DNA of 42,453 nt, taken from contig JBBSOW010000018.1 in assembly GCA_038259365.1 (NCBI GenBank), positions 1-42,453 of the forward strand, written 5' to 3'. Source of the stretch: JBBSOW01 sp038259365. GTDB lineage: Bacteria > Actinomycetota > Actinomycetes > Propionibacteriales > Propionibacteriaceae. Under the pieces are notes generated by a model. It was not told the origin of the DNA and did not search any database. It saw nothing but the letters and a program-made list of their open reading frames with translations. Below, one piece after another: positions 7,710-16,861 of this stretch. Every line of letters starts with the position of its first letter. The stretch's first letter is position 1. The translations under genes and the position numbers were made by a program.

Positions 7710-9388
7710 GCCTCGACGACCACCGGAACGATCATGGGACGCCGGCGCAGGGTCGAGCTGACCCAGCGGCCGATGTTGCGGCGGATGATCTGCTGCAGGC
7801 GATGGGAGTCGTCGACCCCGTCCCTGAGCGCATCCTCGATGGCCTTGGTGATCTGGGCGCGGATGTCGTCGAAGACCGACTCGTCCTCGACGAAGCCGCG
7901 GGCGTGGATGTCGGGGCCGGAGACGAGCTTGCCCGCGTGCAGGTTGACCACCGCCACGACGGAAATGAAGCCCTCCTCACCGAGGATTCGGCGGTCGGTG
8001 AGATGGGATTCGGAGATGTCACCCACCGTCGAGCCGTCGACGAAGATGTAGCTGCAGTCGACCTTGCCCACGATCTTGGCCTTGCCCTTGGCCAGATCGA
8101 TGACGCTGCCGTCCTCGGCCACGACGGTGCGCTCGCGCGGAATCCCGGTCTGGACGGCCAGATCCGCGTTGGCGATGAGGTGGCGCACCTCGCCGTGGAT
8201 CGGCAGGACGTTACGCGGCTTGACGATGTTGTAGCAATAGAGCAACTCGCCGGCGCTGGCGTGTCCGGAGACGTGCACCATGGCGTTGCCCTTGTGGACG
8301 ACGTTGGCGCCGAGCTTGGCCAGGCCGTTGATGACGCGGTAGACCGCGTTCTCGTTGCCCGGGATGAGCGAGGAGGCCAACACGACGGTGTCGCCGCGCT
8401 TGAGCTCGATGACCCGGTGCTCCTTGTTGGCGATCCTCGACAGGGCCGAGAGCGGCTCACCCTGGGAGCCCGTGGAGATGATGACGACGTCTTCGGGCAG
8501 GTAGTCGTCGATGTCGCGCAGCTCGATGAGGGTGTCCGCGGGCACCTTGAGATAGCCGAGATCGCGCGCGACGCCCATGTTGCGCAACATCGAGCGGCCG
8601 ACGTAGACGACCTTGCGGCCGTGCTCGACGGCGACGTCGAGGACCTGCTGCACCCGGTGGACGTGCGAGGCGAAGCAAGCGACGATGATCCGCTGCTTGG
8701 ACTGGTTGAACACCCGAGACAGAGCCGGTTCGATGTCGCGTTCTGGGGTCGTGAAACCGGGCACCTCGGCGTTGGTGGAATCGACCATGAACAGGTCGAC
8801 GCCCTCGGTGCCCAGCCGAGCGAAGGCGCGCAGGTCGGTGATGCGTCCGTCCAGCGGCAGCTGATCCATCTTGAAATCGCCGGTGTGCAGCACGGTGCCC
8901 GCGGAGGTCTTCAGCGATACCGCGAGAGCGTCGGGGATGGAGTGGTTGACCGCGACGAATTCCAGCTTGAACTCCCCCACCGAGGCCTTTTGCCCGTCCT
9001 CCACCTCGCGAAAATCGATGTTGCGCAGGCGGTGTTCCTTCAGCTTCTCGCGCAGCAGGGCGCAGGTGAGCCTGGAGCCGAGGATGGGGATGTCGCTGCG
9101 TTCGCGCAACAGATAAGGCACGGCGCCGATGTGATCCTCGTGGCCGTGGGTGAGCACCAGTCCGACGATGTCGTCCATCCGGTCGGCGATGGCGCCGAAG
9201 CCCGGCAGGATCAGATCCACACCCGGGTGGTGATCCTCGGGAAACAACACCCCGCAGTCGATCAGCAGGATCTTGCCGTTGAGTTCGAAGGAGGTCATGT
9301 TGCGGCCGACATCGCCGAGCCCGCCGAGCGGGGTGATCCGCAACGTGTCGGACGCGAGGTTTGGGGGTTGTTTTAATCCTGGAGTCAC
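7706..9388 (-). CDS. rnj: Ribonuclease J
   Basis: 560-residue metallo-beta-lactamase/beta-CASP nuclease with 5' exonuclease and endonuclease activity in mRNA decay and rRNA maturation. Metal motif LTHGHEDHIGAVPYLL near residues 77-90, HTGDFKMD, the beta-CASP module, and the late HVSGHAS and LPIHGEVRHL motifs are present. GTG 9388 gives the normal N-terminus before LRITPLGGLGDVGRNM. In mycobacteria rnj is next to dapA; here no dapA is seen and the neighbour is a GNAT gene. Confidence 0.97.
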   Translation of the reverse strand: MTPGLKQPPNLASDTLRITPLGGLGDVGRNMTSFELNGKILLIDCGVLFPEDHHPGVDLILPGFGAIADRMDDIVGLVLTHGHEDHIGAVPYLLRERSDIPILGSRLTCALLREKLKEHRLRNIDFREVEDGQKASVGEFKLEFVAVNHSIPDALAVSLKTSAGTVLHTGDFKMDQLPLDGRITDLRAFARLGTEGVDLFMVDSTNAEVPGFTTPERDIEPALSRVFNQSKQRIIVACFASHVHRVQQVLDVAVEHGRKVVYVGRSMLRNMGVARDLGYLKVPADTLIELRDIDDYLPEDVVIISTGSQGEPLSALSRIANKEHRVIELKRGDTVVLASSLIPGNENAVYRVINGLAKLGANVVHKGNAMVHVSGHASAGELLYCYNIVKPRNVLPIHGEVRHLIANADLAVQTGIPRERTVVAEDGSVIDLAKGKAKIVGKVDCSYIFVDGSTVGDISESHLTDRRILGEEGFISVVAVVNLHAGKLVSGPDIHARGFVEDESVFDDIRAQITKAIEDALRDGVDDSHRLQQIIRRNIGRWVSSTLRRRPMIVPVVVEA

Positions 9389-9452
9389 CCCCTCACCCTA
9401 GCGGTGCACGAGTGACATGCGCTCTGTCCCGTCGGGCGGCTAGGCTCGACTG

Positions 9453-10043
9453 GTGACACAGAGCAATCCCGACCAGGGCCCCCTCGCCGATTCGGTGCGA
9501 TTGGCCCTCCCGCAAGAGGCGGCTCGGCTCGCCGAGATCCAGCTTCGCAACTGGCGCGAGACGATGCCGGCCGAGGCCGTCGGGCACGTGCTGTCCTCGG
9601 TGAGCGCCGAGGAGATCGCGGCGGTGTGGCAGCAGGCGATTCTTCGGCCGCCGGAGGCACGATTTCGGGTGCTGGTCGCCGTCACCGCCGACGGGATCGC
9701 CGGGTTCGCCACGACGTTGCCGAGCCAGGACGGCGACGCCGACCCTTCCGCGGACGGCGCGATCGAGGAACTCACCATCGATCCGATCGCCCGGCGCCGC
9801 GGCCACGGCTCGCGGTTGCTGAACGCCTGCGTGGACACACTGCAGGCCGACGGGTTCGATCGCGTGACGGGCTGGTTGAACAGCGACGACGACGCCACTC
9901 GACGGTTCCTCGAAGCGGCGGGCTGGGCCACCGACGGCAGCCACCGCGAGCTGGGCGACGAGGAGATCCCGGTGCGGATCCGTCAGGTTCGGTTGCACTG
10001 CTCGATCACCGACGCCGTTGAGCAGGACCCCGCCACCGCTTGA
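9453..10043 (+). CDS. GNAT-family N-acetyltransferase
   Basis: 196-residue acetyltransferase. The acetyl-CoA binding motif is EELTIDPIARRRGHGSRLL (about residues 107-125), followed by FLEAAGWATDG near the C-terminus. Acceptor unknown. GTG 9453 is six bases after TAGGCT (9441-9446), consistent with a leaderless transcript. The last codons and the stop lie inside the first unit of a 14-bp tandem repeat shared with the convergent gene. Confidence 0.85.
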   Translation: MTQSNPDQGPLADSVRLALPQEAARLAEIQLRNWRETMPAEAVGHVLSSVSAEEIAAVWQQAILRPPEARFRVLVAVTADGIAGFATTLPSQDGDADPSADGAIEELTIDPIARRRGHGSRLLNACVDTLQADGFDRVTGWLNSDDDATRRFLEAAGWATDGSHRELGDEEIPVRIRQVRLHCSITDAVEQDPATA

Positions 10044-10101
10044 TCGTCACCGCTTGATCGTCACCGCTTGATCGTCACCGCTTGATCGTCACTGCTTGAT
10101 C
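10035..10101. repeat. 14-bp tandem repeat between convergent stop codons
   Basis: Four identical copies of ACCGCTTGATCGTC (10035, 10049, 10063, 10077) followed by one degenerate partial copy from 10091. The first holds the stop of the GNAT gene; the boundary of the fourth and fifth holds the stop of the DUF2993 gene. Because 14 is not a multiple of 3, the array places TGA in shifting frames on the plus strand. Confidence 0.95.
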
Positions 10102-10829
10102 TCGACGTCGCTGCCCTCGACGGTGATGACGGCACCCGCCTCGGTGGCGGCTAGGCCGGTGAGCCCGACTCCGGGCGGGAACTGCTCCACCGGTAGGCCG
10201 TAGGTCGCCGAGTTCAGCAGCTGATCCGTCAGCTGCGCCGGCAGCTCGATGCTGGCGACGCTGATCCGGGGCTCGGACAGACTGAGCGCGGTGCGGGAGT
10301 CGTCGAGAACGGGGCGCCCTTTGATGAGAATGGTCAGCTCTTGACCCAGTACCTCGCGGATCACCTCGACGCGGACGAGTCCGCGACCCTGCTCGTCGTT
10401 CTCCGCCCACGCGATGGGCATGCCCGCCAGCCGCGAGGCCTCGGAGTAGTTCATCTGCAGCGCCCCGGTCAGCGTTGCGGCGTGGAAGGTCTTGAAGCCG
10501 GGTTCGGCGGTGACATCGCCCAGATCGACGCTGGCGGCGCTGAAGGAGACCGGGGTTTCGCCGCCGATGGTGATGTCGTTGGCGGCGAGGGTGATGCGAT
10601 CGAACTCGTGGCGGATCACGTCGGTGACGAACGGCCAGCTGTCGATCTCGACCTCGGGTTCGACGGCCAAGTCGTAGTCCTCGCTGATGCCGACGGCGGC
10701 ACGCTTCTCGGTGTACTCCCGGGCCCCGTAGTCGGCCAGGATGAGGGCGCCTCCCACGATGACGCCGAGCAGGGCCCACGCGACGGCGACGGCCCAACGA
10801 CTCGTGCTCAGCGGATGTCCAGTGCTCAT
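10089..10829 (-). CDS. DUF2993 (LmeA-like) lipid-binding protein
   Basis: 246 residues: a short cytoplasmic N-terminus, one membrane anchor at about residues 13-33, then an extracytoplasmic DUF2993 domain (VEPEVEIDSWPFVTDVIRH near the start, SVASIELPAQLTDQLL later). The family includes mycobacterial LmeA, a periplasmic phospholipid-binding protein; function here is unproven. ATG 10829 overlaps the dapB stop as ATGA, so it is translationally coupled to dapB. Confidence 0.85.
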   Translation of the reverse strand: MSTGHPLSTSRWAVAVAWALLGVIVGGALILADYGAREYTEKRAAVGISEDYDLAVEPEVEIDSWPFVTDVIRHEFDRITLAANDITIGGETPVSFSAASVDLGDVTAEPGFKTFHAATLTGALQMNYSEASRLAGMPIAWAENDEQGRGLVRVEVIREVLGQELTILIKGRPVLDDSRTALSLSEPRISVASIELPAQLTDQLLNSATYGLPVEQFPPGVGLTGLAATEAGAVITVEGSDVEIKQ

Positions 10830-11566
10830 CGAATGCCCAGGAACCCTTCGATGCCCACGGTGAGCCCGGGGTGGTCCTCGACGGCGCGCACGGCGGTCAG
10901 CACGCCCGGCATGAAGGAGCCGCGGTCGTGGGAGTCGTGGCGGATCGTCAGGGTCTCCCCGACGCCGCCGAACAACACCTCCTGATGGGCCACGAGGCCG
11001 CGCAGGCGGACGGAGTGAACGCGCACCCCCTCCACGTCGGCCCCGCGCGCGCCGTCGATCTCGTGCACGGTGGCGTCCGGGCTGGACGAGAGCTCGGCGG
11101 ATTCGCGGGCGGCCGCGATCTTTCGGGCCGTCGTGGCGGCGGTGCCCGAAGGGGCATCGGCCTTGTTGGGGTGATGCATCTCGACGATCTCGACGCTCTC
11201 GTAGAACCGGGCGGCCTGCTCGGCAAAGTGCATCATCAAGACGGCGCCGACGCCGAAGTTGGCGGCGACGACGACACCGACCCCGGGAGCACTATCGAGC
11301 CAGCCGCGCACGGTCTCGAGGCGTTCTTCGGTCCACCCGGTGGTCCCGACGACGCAGTGAATTCCCGCCGTGATGGCCCACTCCAGGTTGTCCAGCACGA
11401 CGTCGGGGTGCGTGAAATCGACCATGACGTCGCTGCCCTCGGCCAGCCGGCGATCGTCGGCTGCTTCCAAGCGCGCGTGCAGGGTCAAGTCTTCGGCGGC
11501 CTCGACGACCCCGCAGACCGTCGAGCCCATCTTGCCGTCGGCTCCGAATACGCTCACCTTCATCAC
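10826..11566 (-). CDS. dapB: 4-hydroxy-tetrahydrodipicolinate reductase
   Basis: 246-residue DapB, the NAD(P)H-dependent reductase of the lysine/diaminopimelate pathway. Nucleotide-binding VFGADGKMGSTV is at the N-terminus, DFTHPDVV in the middle, and the diagnostic HHPNKADAPSGTA carries the catalytic lysine region. GGAG lies 6 bases before ATG 11566. It follows the M16 peptidase gene by 28 bases. dapA is not in the window. Confidence 0.97.
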   Translation of the reverse strand: MMKVSVFGADGKMGSTVCGVVEAAEDLTLHARLEAADDRRLAEGSDVMVDFTHPDVVLDNLEWAITAGIHCVVGTTGWTEERLETVRGWLDSAPGVGVVVAANFGVGAVLMMHFAEQAARFYESVEIVEMHHPNKADAPSGTAATTARKIAAARESAELSSSPDATVHEIDGARGADVEGVRVHSVRLRGLVAHQEVLFGGVGETLTIRHDSHDRGSFMPGVLTAVRAVEDHPGLTVGIEGFLGIR

Positions 11567-11594
11567 CGCTCCAACCTAACGGACACCAAGAAAT

Positions 11595-12845
11595 TCACGC
11601 CTGCGCCCACTTTTCGAGGACCCGCACCGTGCGGCGTCGGTCGGTGCGTGGCCCGACCACCGACATGACCGGGGCGGCGTCGAGAAACTCTCGGGCGACG
11701 GCGTGGATGTCGGCTCCTGTGACCGCGTCGTAGCGATCGAGCTGTTCTTCCACCGAGCGGGCGTCCCCGGCTACGGCGCTGGAGCCCAGCCGGCTCATCC
11801 GTGCCCCCGGTGATTCGTAGGCCAGGACGGTCTGGCCCCGCATCTGTCCCTTCACCCGGGTCAGTTCGCGTTCGGTGAGGCCCTCGTCGATGACTCCACG
11901 GAGAATCTCGCGGACCAGTCCGGCGATCTCGCCGACGCGGTTCGGCATGCAACCCCAGTCGACACTGAGCATGCCGGCGTCGGACCAAGCCCCCTCGGAG
12001 GCGTCGATCGCATAGGTGAGGCCGCGGCGCTCGCGGATCTCCACGAATAACCGCGAAGACATGCCACCACCCAGGGCCATCATCAACAATCCCAACGCGT
12101 ATCGCCGCTCGTCGAAGATCGGCGGGGACGGCCAGACCGCCACCACGGTGCAGTGCTCCAGGGCGCGGGTCTCCCAGCTGAGCGCCGAATCGGAAACGGC
12201 GCAGTTGACCTTGTGGCTGGCACCCTTGGCCGGCTCTCCGCAGCGGCTGAAATCGGCGAGCGCGGCGACGAGCCGGTCATGATCAACCCGACCGGAGGCG
12301 GCCACCACCATGTGCTCGGGGTGATAGTGCCGCCGCCAGAAACCGGCGATCTGGGCGCGGCTCATCGCCGTGATGGACACGGCGCTGCCGATCACGGGGC
12401 GCCCCAGCGGGTGGCTGCCCAGCAGGTTGCCGACCGCCTTCTCGTAGGCCACTTCACCGGGGTCGGAGGAGTGCATGGCGATCTCGTCCAGGATCACCGC
12501 GCGCTCGGCCTCGACGTCCTCGGCCAAAATCACCGAGTTGATCAACATGTCGGTCAGCACGTCTACCGCCAGTTCGGCGTCCTCGGCCAGCACACGAGCG
12601 TAGAAGCAGGTGTGCTCGCGGGCCGTGTAGGCGTTGATGTCCCCGCCCACTTCCTCGATCGCGGCCGAGATCTCCTCGGCGTTGCGGCGCTTGGTGCCCT
12701 TGAACAGGACGTGCTCGAGGAAGTGCGAGGCGCCGTGCAGGTGCTCCGATTCGTGGCGGGAGCCCACGCCGACGAAGAACCCCACGCTGAACGTGTGGCT
12801 ACCTTCGACGGTCTCGGTCTCCACGCGCAAACCGCTCGGCAGCAC
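11595..12845 (-). CDS. M16 family zinc metallopeptidase (PepR-like)
   Basis: 416 residues with the inverted zinc motif HFLEH (41-45) and a downstream Glu in AERAVILDEIAMH, plus the R/Y substrate motif region RERRGLTYAIDA near the middle of the C-terminal half. Single-chain M16B peptidase of the type found immediately after pnp in actinobacteria. GTG 12845 is the only sensible start after the pnp stop (GGAGGA about 12 bases upstream). The residues before it are open but lack a start codon. Confidence 0.93.
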   Translation of the reverse strand: MLPSGLRVETETVEGSHTFSVGFFVGVGSRHESEHLHGASHFLEHVLFKGTKRRNAEEISAAIEEVGGDINAYTAREHTCFYARVLAEDAELAVDVLTDMLINSVILAEDVEAERAVILDEIAMHSSDPGEVAYEKAVGNLLGSHPLGRPVIGSAVSITAMSRAQIAGFWRRHYHPEHMVVAASGRVDHDRLVAALADFSRCGEPAKGASHKVNCAVSDSALSWETRALEHCTVVAVWPSPPIFDERRYALGLLMMALGGGMSSRLFVEIRERRGLTYAIDASEGAWSDAGMLSVDWGCMPNRVGEIAGLVREILRGVIDEGLTERELTRVKGQMRGQTVLAYESPGARMSRLGSSAVAGDARSVEEQLDRYDAVTGADIHAVAREFLDAAPVMSVVGPRTDRRRTVRVLEKWAQA

Positions 12846-12922
12846 CGTGCGGCGGATTCCTCCGCCCAGGGGCTGCCGAGCGGCGCGGGTGCGATCGGGC
12901 GCCAGCGATGCGTTTGGAATGA

Positions 12923-15127
12923 TCAGGCGTCAGCCTTCTCATTATCCTCGACAACCGGGATCAGCGAGAGCTTGCCGCGATCGTCGATCTCGCTGATCTC
13001 CACCTGAATCTTCTGTCCGACGCTGACCACGTCGTCGACGTTCTCGACGCGGGCGCCGCCGGCCAGGCCACGCAGCTTGGAGATGTGCAACAGGCCGTCC
13101 TTGCCGGGGAGCAGAGAGATGAACGCACCGAAGTTGGTCGTCTTGACGACGGTGCCCAGGTAGCGCTCCCCCCTCTCCGGCATGGTCGGGTTGGCGATGC
13201 CGTTGATGACATCGCGAGCGGCCTCGGCGGCCTCACCGCTGACGGCGCCGACGTAGATGGTGCCGTCGTCCTCCACCGAGATGTTCGCGCCGGTGTCCTC
13301 TTGGATCTGCTTGATGACCTTGCCCTTGGGCCCGATCACCTCGCCGATCTTGTCGACGGGGATCTTGATCGTGAGGATCCGCGGGGCGTACAGGCTCATC
13401 TCATCGGGAACGTCGATGGCTTCGTTCATGACATCGAGCAATGTGTGGCGTGCGTCGCGGGCCTGCAGCAGCGCGGCCGCCAGCACGTCGGCGGGGATAC
13501 CGTCGAGCTTGGTGTCCAACTGCAGCGCGGTCACGAAGTCGCGCGTTCCGGCGACCTTGAAGTCCATGTCGCCCAGCGCGTCCTCGGAGCCCAGGATGTC
13601 GGTGAGGGCGAGGTACTGCATCTCGCCGTCAACCTCTTCGCTCATCAGACCCATGGCGATGCCGGCGACCGGCGCCTTCAGCGGGACGCCGGCGTTGAGC
13701 AGGGCCAGCGTCGAGGCGCAGACCGACCCCATCGAGGTGGAGCCGTTGGAGCTCAGCGCCTCCGAAACCTGGCGGATCGCGTACGGGAACTCCTCGCGGG
13801 TCGGCAGCACGGGCATGAGGGCCCGCTCGGCCAACGCGCCGTGCCCGACCTCGCGACGCTTGGGCGAACCCACGCGGCCGGTTTCCCCGGTGGAGTAGGG
13901 CGGGAAGTTGTAGTTGTGCATGTAGCGCTTGGTGTTCTCGGGCGCCAGCGTGTCGAGCCTTTGCTCCATGTCGAGCATGTTCAAGGTGGTGACGCCCAGG
14001 ATCTGGGTCTCCCCCCGCTGGAACAGCGCCGATCCGTGCACGCGGGGAATCACGCCCACCTCGGCCGAGAGGGTGCGGATGTCCGAGGGCCCGCGGCCGT
14101 CCATCCGGACCTTCTCGGACAGGGTGCGCCGACGCACGACGTCCTTGTTCACCGCCTTGAAGGCGCCCGAGATTTCTTTCTCGCGCCCTTCGAACTGATC
14201 GGCGAGCTGCTCGGTGACCCGCTGGCGCAGGGCCTTGGTGGCATCATCGCGATCGGCCTTGCCGGAGATCTGCATGGTGTTCAGCAGCTCGTCCTTGGCG
14301 GCGGCCTCGACGGCGGCGTAGACGTCGTCGTTGTAGTCGAGGAACACCGGGAAGTCGGCGGTGGCCTTCTGTGGCAGCTTCGCGGCCAGCTCGGCCTGGG
14401 CCTCGCACAGGGACTTGATGAAGGGCTTCGAGGCCTCCAGCCCGGCGGCGACGACCTCTTCGGTCGGGGCGGTCCTGCCGGAGCGAACCTTTTCCCAGGT
14501 CTGCTCGGTGGATTCGGCCTCGACCATCATGATGGCGACGTCGCCGTCGGCGCGGACACGCCCGGCCACGACCATGTCGAAGACCGCGTCTTCGAGCTGT
14601 TCGACGCTGGGGAAGGCGACCCACTGGTCGTTGATCAGCGCGACGCGGACGCCGCCGATCGGACCGGAGAAGGGCAGGCCGGCGATCTGGGTGGACATAG
14701 AGGCGGCGTTGATGGCGACGACGTCGTAGAGCACGTTGGGGTTGAGCGCCATGATGGTGACGACGACCTGCACCTCGTTGCGCAGACCCTTGACGAACGA
14801 GGGGCGCAGCGGGCGGTCGATGAGGCGGCAGGTCAGGATCGCGCCCTCGCTGGGGCGGCCCTCCCGGCGGAAGAAGGAGCCGGGGATGCGCCCGGCGGCG
14901 TACATCCGCTCCTCGACGTCGACCGTGAGAGGGAAGAAGTCGATCGAATCGCGCGGGGTCTTCTGCGCGGTCGTGGCCGAGAGCAGCATGGTGTCGTCGT
15001 TGAGATACACCGCCGCCGAGCCGTTGGCCTGCTGGGCCAGCAGGCCCGACTCGAAGCGGACGGTGTGCTTGCCGAACTTGCCGTTGTCCAACACGGCTTC
15101 GGTGAACTGAAGGTCAGGTCCCTCCAT
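12923..15127 (-). CDS. pnp: Polyribonucleotide nucleotidyltransferase (PNPase)
   Basis: 734-residue phosphorolytic 3'-5' exoribonuclease and antibiotic-synthesis relative. Two RNase PH-like modules, the FFPLTVDVEERMYAAGRIPGSFFRREG segment (only its start quoted in full in other families), a KH domain with IGPKGKVIKQIQ and a C-terminal S1 domain (GTVVKTTNFGAFISLLPG) are visible. AAAGGA precedes ATG 15127. Downstream of rpsO in the usual rpsO-pnp arrangement, with a hairpin between them. Confidence 0.97.
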   Translation of the reverse strand: MEGPDLQFTEAVLDNGKFGKHTVRFESGLLAQQANGSAAVYLNDDTMLLSATTAQKTPRDSIDFFPLTVDVEERMYAAGRIPGSFFRREGRPSEGAILTCRLIDRPLRPSFVKGLRNEVQVVVTIMALNPNVLYDVVAINAASMSTQIAGLPFSGPIGGVRVALINDQWVAFPSVEQLEDAVFDMVVAGRVRADGDVAIMMVEAESTEQTWEKVRSGRTAPTEEVVAAGLEASKPFIKSLCEAQAELAAKLPQKATADFPVFLDYNDDVYAAVEAAAKDELLNTMQISGKADRDDATKALRQRVTEQLADQFEGREKEISGAFKAVNKDVVRRRTLSEKVRMDGRGPSDIRTLSAEVGVIPRVHGSALFQRGETQILGVTTLNMLDMEQRLDTLAPENTKRYMHNYNFPPYSTGETGRVGSPKRREVGHGALAERALMPVLPTREEFPYAIRQVSEALSSNGSTSMGSVCASTLALLNAGVPLKAPVAGIAMGLMSEEVDGEMQYLALTDILGSEDALGDMDFKVAGTRDFVTALQLDTKLDGIPADVLAAALLQARDARHTLLDVMNEAIDVPDEMSLYAPRILTIKIPVDKIGEVIGPKGKVIKQIQEDTGANISVEDDGTIYVGAVSGEAAEAARDVINGIANPTMPERGERYLGTVVKTTNFGAFISLLPGKDGLLHISKLRGLAGGARVENVDDVVSVGQKIQVEISEIDDRGKLSLIPVVEDNEKADA

Positions 15128-15327
15128 GGGATTCCTTTCGTCGAGGCCCCCCAGGTGCCTGGCTCGTAGCGAGCCGGTCTTCGATCGAGACCATCGGGAT
15201 TCATTAGCCCGAAGATCACTACCGAGGACCGATCACTCCTACGCGCCGGCCCGCCTGGTGGGGCGCTGTGTCTCGCCTGGTTAGGCGTTGTGTTTGCGGG
15301 TAGCGCGGCAGGCCCGATGGCCGGCCG

Positions 15328-15369
15328 CGCGAAACGGCTCCCCGATCCCCGCGAGGATCTGGGAGCCGT
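15328..15369 (-). terminator. Hairpin after rpsO (terminator or processing site)
   Basis: Just after the rpsO stop, the minus strand folds as ACGGCTCC-CA-GATCC-loop-GGATC-GG-GGAGCCGT (15369-15334), 13 paired bases, followed only by TTTCGCGC. The short T-run makes it a weak terminator; an rpsO-pnp processing site is the alternative. Confidence 0.55.
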
Positions 15370-15374
15370 GGGAG

Positions 15375-15644
15375 TCAGCGACGCAGGCCGAGGCGGCCGA
15401 TCAACGAGCGGTAGTGCTCGACGTCGTTGCTGGCTACGTAGTTGAGCAGTCGGCGACGCTGGCCGACCATGAGCATCAGGCCACGACGGCTGTGGTGATC
15501 GCCCTTGTGTTCCTTGAGGTGCTCGGTGAGGTGTGAGATGCGCTTGGTGAGCAGCGCGATCTGCACGTCCGGAGAACCAGTGTCTCCGGGCTTGGCGGCG
15601 AAATCGTCGATAATCTTCTTCTTTTCGGCAGCATCCACGATCAG
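15375..15644 (-). CDS. rpsO: 30S ribosomal protein S15
   Basis: S15 signature GDTGSPDVQIALLTKRISHLTEHLK and DHHSRRGLMLMVGQRRRLLNY. Start choice is unusual. GTG 15638 gives 87 residues and sits 11 bases from AAAGGAG; CTG 15644 gives exactly the canonical 89 residues, aligns with the usual MPLD N-terminus, and sits 5 bases from AAAGGAG. No ATG is available. I report the CTG start as likelier; the coding identity itself is not in doubt. Confidence 0.95.
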   Translation of the reverse strand: MIVDAAEKKKIIDDFAAKPGDTGSPDVQIALLTKRISHLTEHLKEHKGDHHSRRGLMLMVGQRRRLLNYVASNDVEHYRSLIGRLGLRR

Positions 15645-15857
15645 ATGCGCTCCTTTCCCAGGCTTGCTGCGCGGCGCCTTCCACTCCGACCTCTCATGGG
15701 CGGGACCGCACGGTGCGATGAAGGCTCTTCGGTATCCGCGGCCGTTCACACGGCATCAACAACCGAAGATATCAGTTCGAGACCATAAGTCCTACCGCGC
15801 GACGCTGTCCGGTTTTCCTGCGGCCACAGGCAGGTGCCTGGTCTAGGGTGGCCCGTT

Positions 15858-16823
15858 GTGAGCGTATTCCTTCTCGACTGTGACACCGGTATCGACGATT
15901 CGTTGGCGATCCTGACCGCCGCGCTCGCGGATTCGGTGAACTTGGTCGGAATCGGCGCCGTGTGGGGCAACATCGACGTCGCTCAGGCCGCCCGCAACTC
16001 CAGTTACGTCCTTTCGCTCGTCGGCCGCGACGACGTGCCCGTCGCGGCCGGAGCCGCCGGACCCTACGACGGCGGCGAGCCGTGGTACTCCCCCGAGGTG
16101 CACGGTGAGGACGGCCAGGGTAACGCGGGCGAGACCGAGCACGCCGCGCTGCTGAGCGAGGAGACCGCCGTCGAGCAGCTGCTGCGGCTCAGCCACGTGC
16201 ACGCGGGTGAGTTGGAGGTCGTCGCCGTCGGCCCGCTCACCAACCTGGCGCACGCACTGGACGCGGACCCCAGTGTGGCCGAGCGCGTCAAACGGGTCAC
16301 GATCATGGGCGGGGCCGCGTTGGCTCCCGGCAACGCCTCGGCCGCCGCCGAGGCGAACATCCTGCACGACCCGGAGGCCGCCGAGCGGGTCTTCGAGGCG
16401 TCCTGGCCGCTGACCATGGTGGGCCTGGACGTGACGATGCGCTCCATCCTCACCGAGGGGCACCGCGAACGCCTGGCCGCCGGCGGTCGCGTCGCCCGCT
16501 ATTGCGCCCAGATCCTCGACTTCTACTTCGACTTCTACGCCACCTTCATGGGTCGGCGGTGCGCGGGCAACCACGATGCCCTTGCGGTCGCCGTGGCCAC
16601 CGGGTTGGCCACCGCGTCTCTCTCCCCCACCGTGCACGTGCACGTGGACACCAGCTCCGGGTTCAACCGCGGCCGCACCACCGCGGATCTACGCGGGGTC
16701 TGGAGCGGGGACGAGTACGGCCGCGCCGCCGACATTCCCGACGCCCGGCATCGGGTCGTCCTGGCCATCGAGCCCGGTTTCGAGGATCGGATGGTCGATT
16801 TGATCCTCCGCGCGGACGGCTGA
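15858..16823 (+). CDS. Inosine-uridine preferring nucleoside hydrolase family protein
   Basis: 321-residue nucleoside N-ribohydrolase fold. The Ca-binding aspartate cluster DCDTGIDDS is at residues 7-15, VGPLTNLAHAL in the middle, and the catalytic-histidine/Asp segment NHDALAVAVA in the C-terminal part. It would release bases from ribonucleosides for salvage. GTG 15858 puts the motif at the normal distance from the N-terminus; TAGGGT (15844-15849) lies just upstream, suggesting little or no 5' leader. Divergent from rpsO. Confidence 0.92.
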   Translation: MSVFLLDCDTGIDDSLAILTAALADSVNLVGIGAVWGNIDVAQAARNSSYVLSLVGRDDVPVAAGAAGPYDGGEPWYSPEVHGEDGQGNAGETEHAALLSEETAVEQLLRLSHVHAGELEVVAVGPLTNLAHALDADPSVAERVKRVTIMGGAALAPGNASAAAEANILHDPEAAERVFEASWPLTMVGLDVTMRSILTEGHRERLAAGGRVARYCAQILDFYFDFYATFMGRRCAGNHDALAVAVATGLATASLSPTVHVHVDTSSGFNRGRTTADLRGVWSGDEYGRAADIPDARHRVVLAIEPGFEDRMVDLILRADG

Positions 16824-16861
16824 GCCGGACGGCCCCCACAGGTGACCGGTTCCAACCCCGG

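Noticed and set aside
7802..9376. Long plus-strand open frame (524 codons)
   Set aside because: It is the antisense shadow of rnj. Composition is Asp/Val/Gln/His-rich and shows no family motif; such frames arise from GC-rich codon bias.
13085..15169. 694-codon plus-strand open frame
   Set aside because: Antisense of pnp with no recognisable domain; explained by third-position GC bias in pnp.
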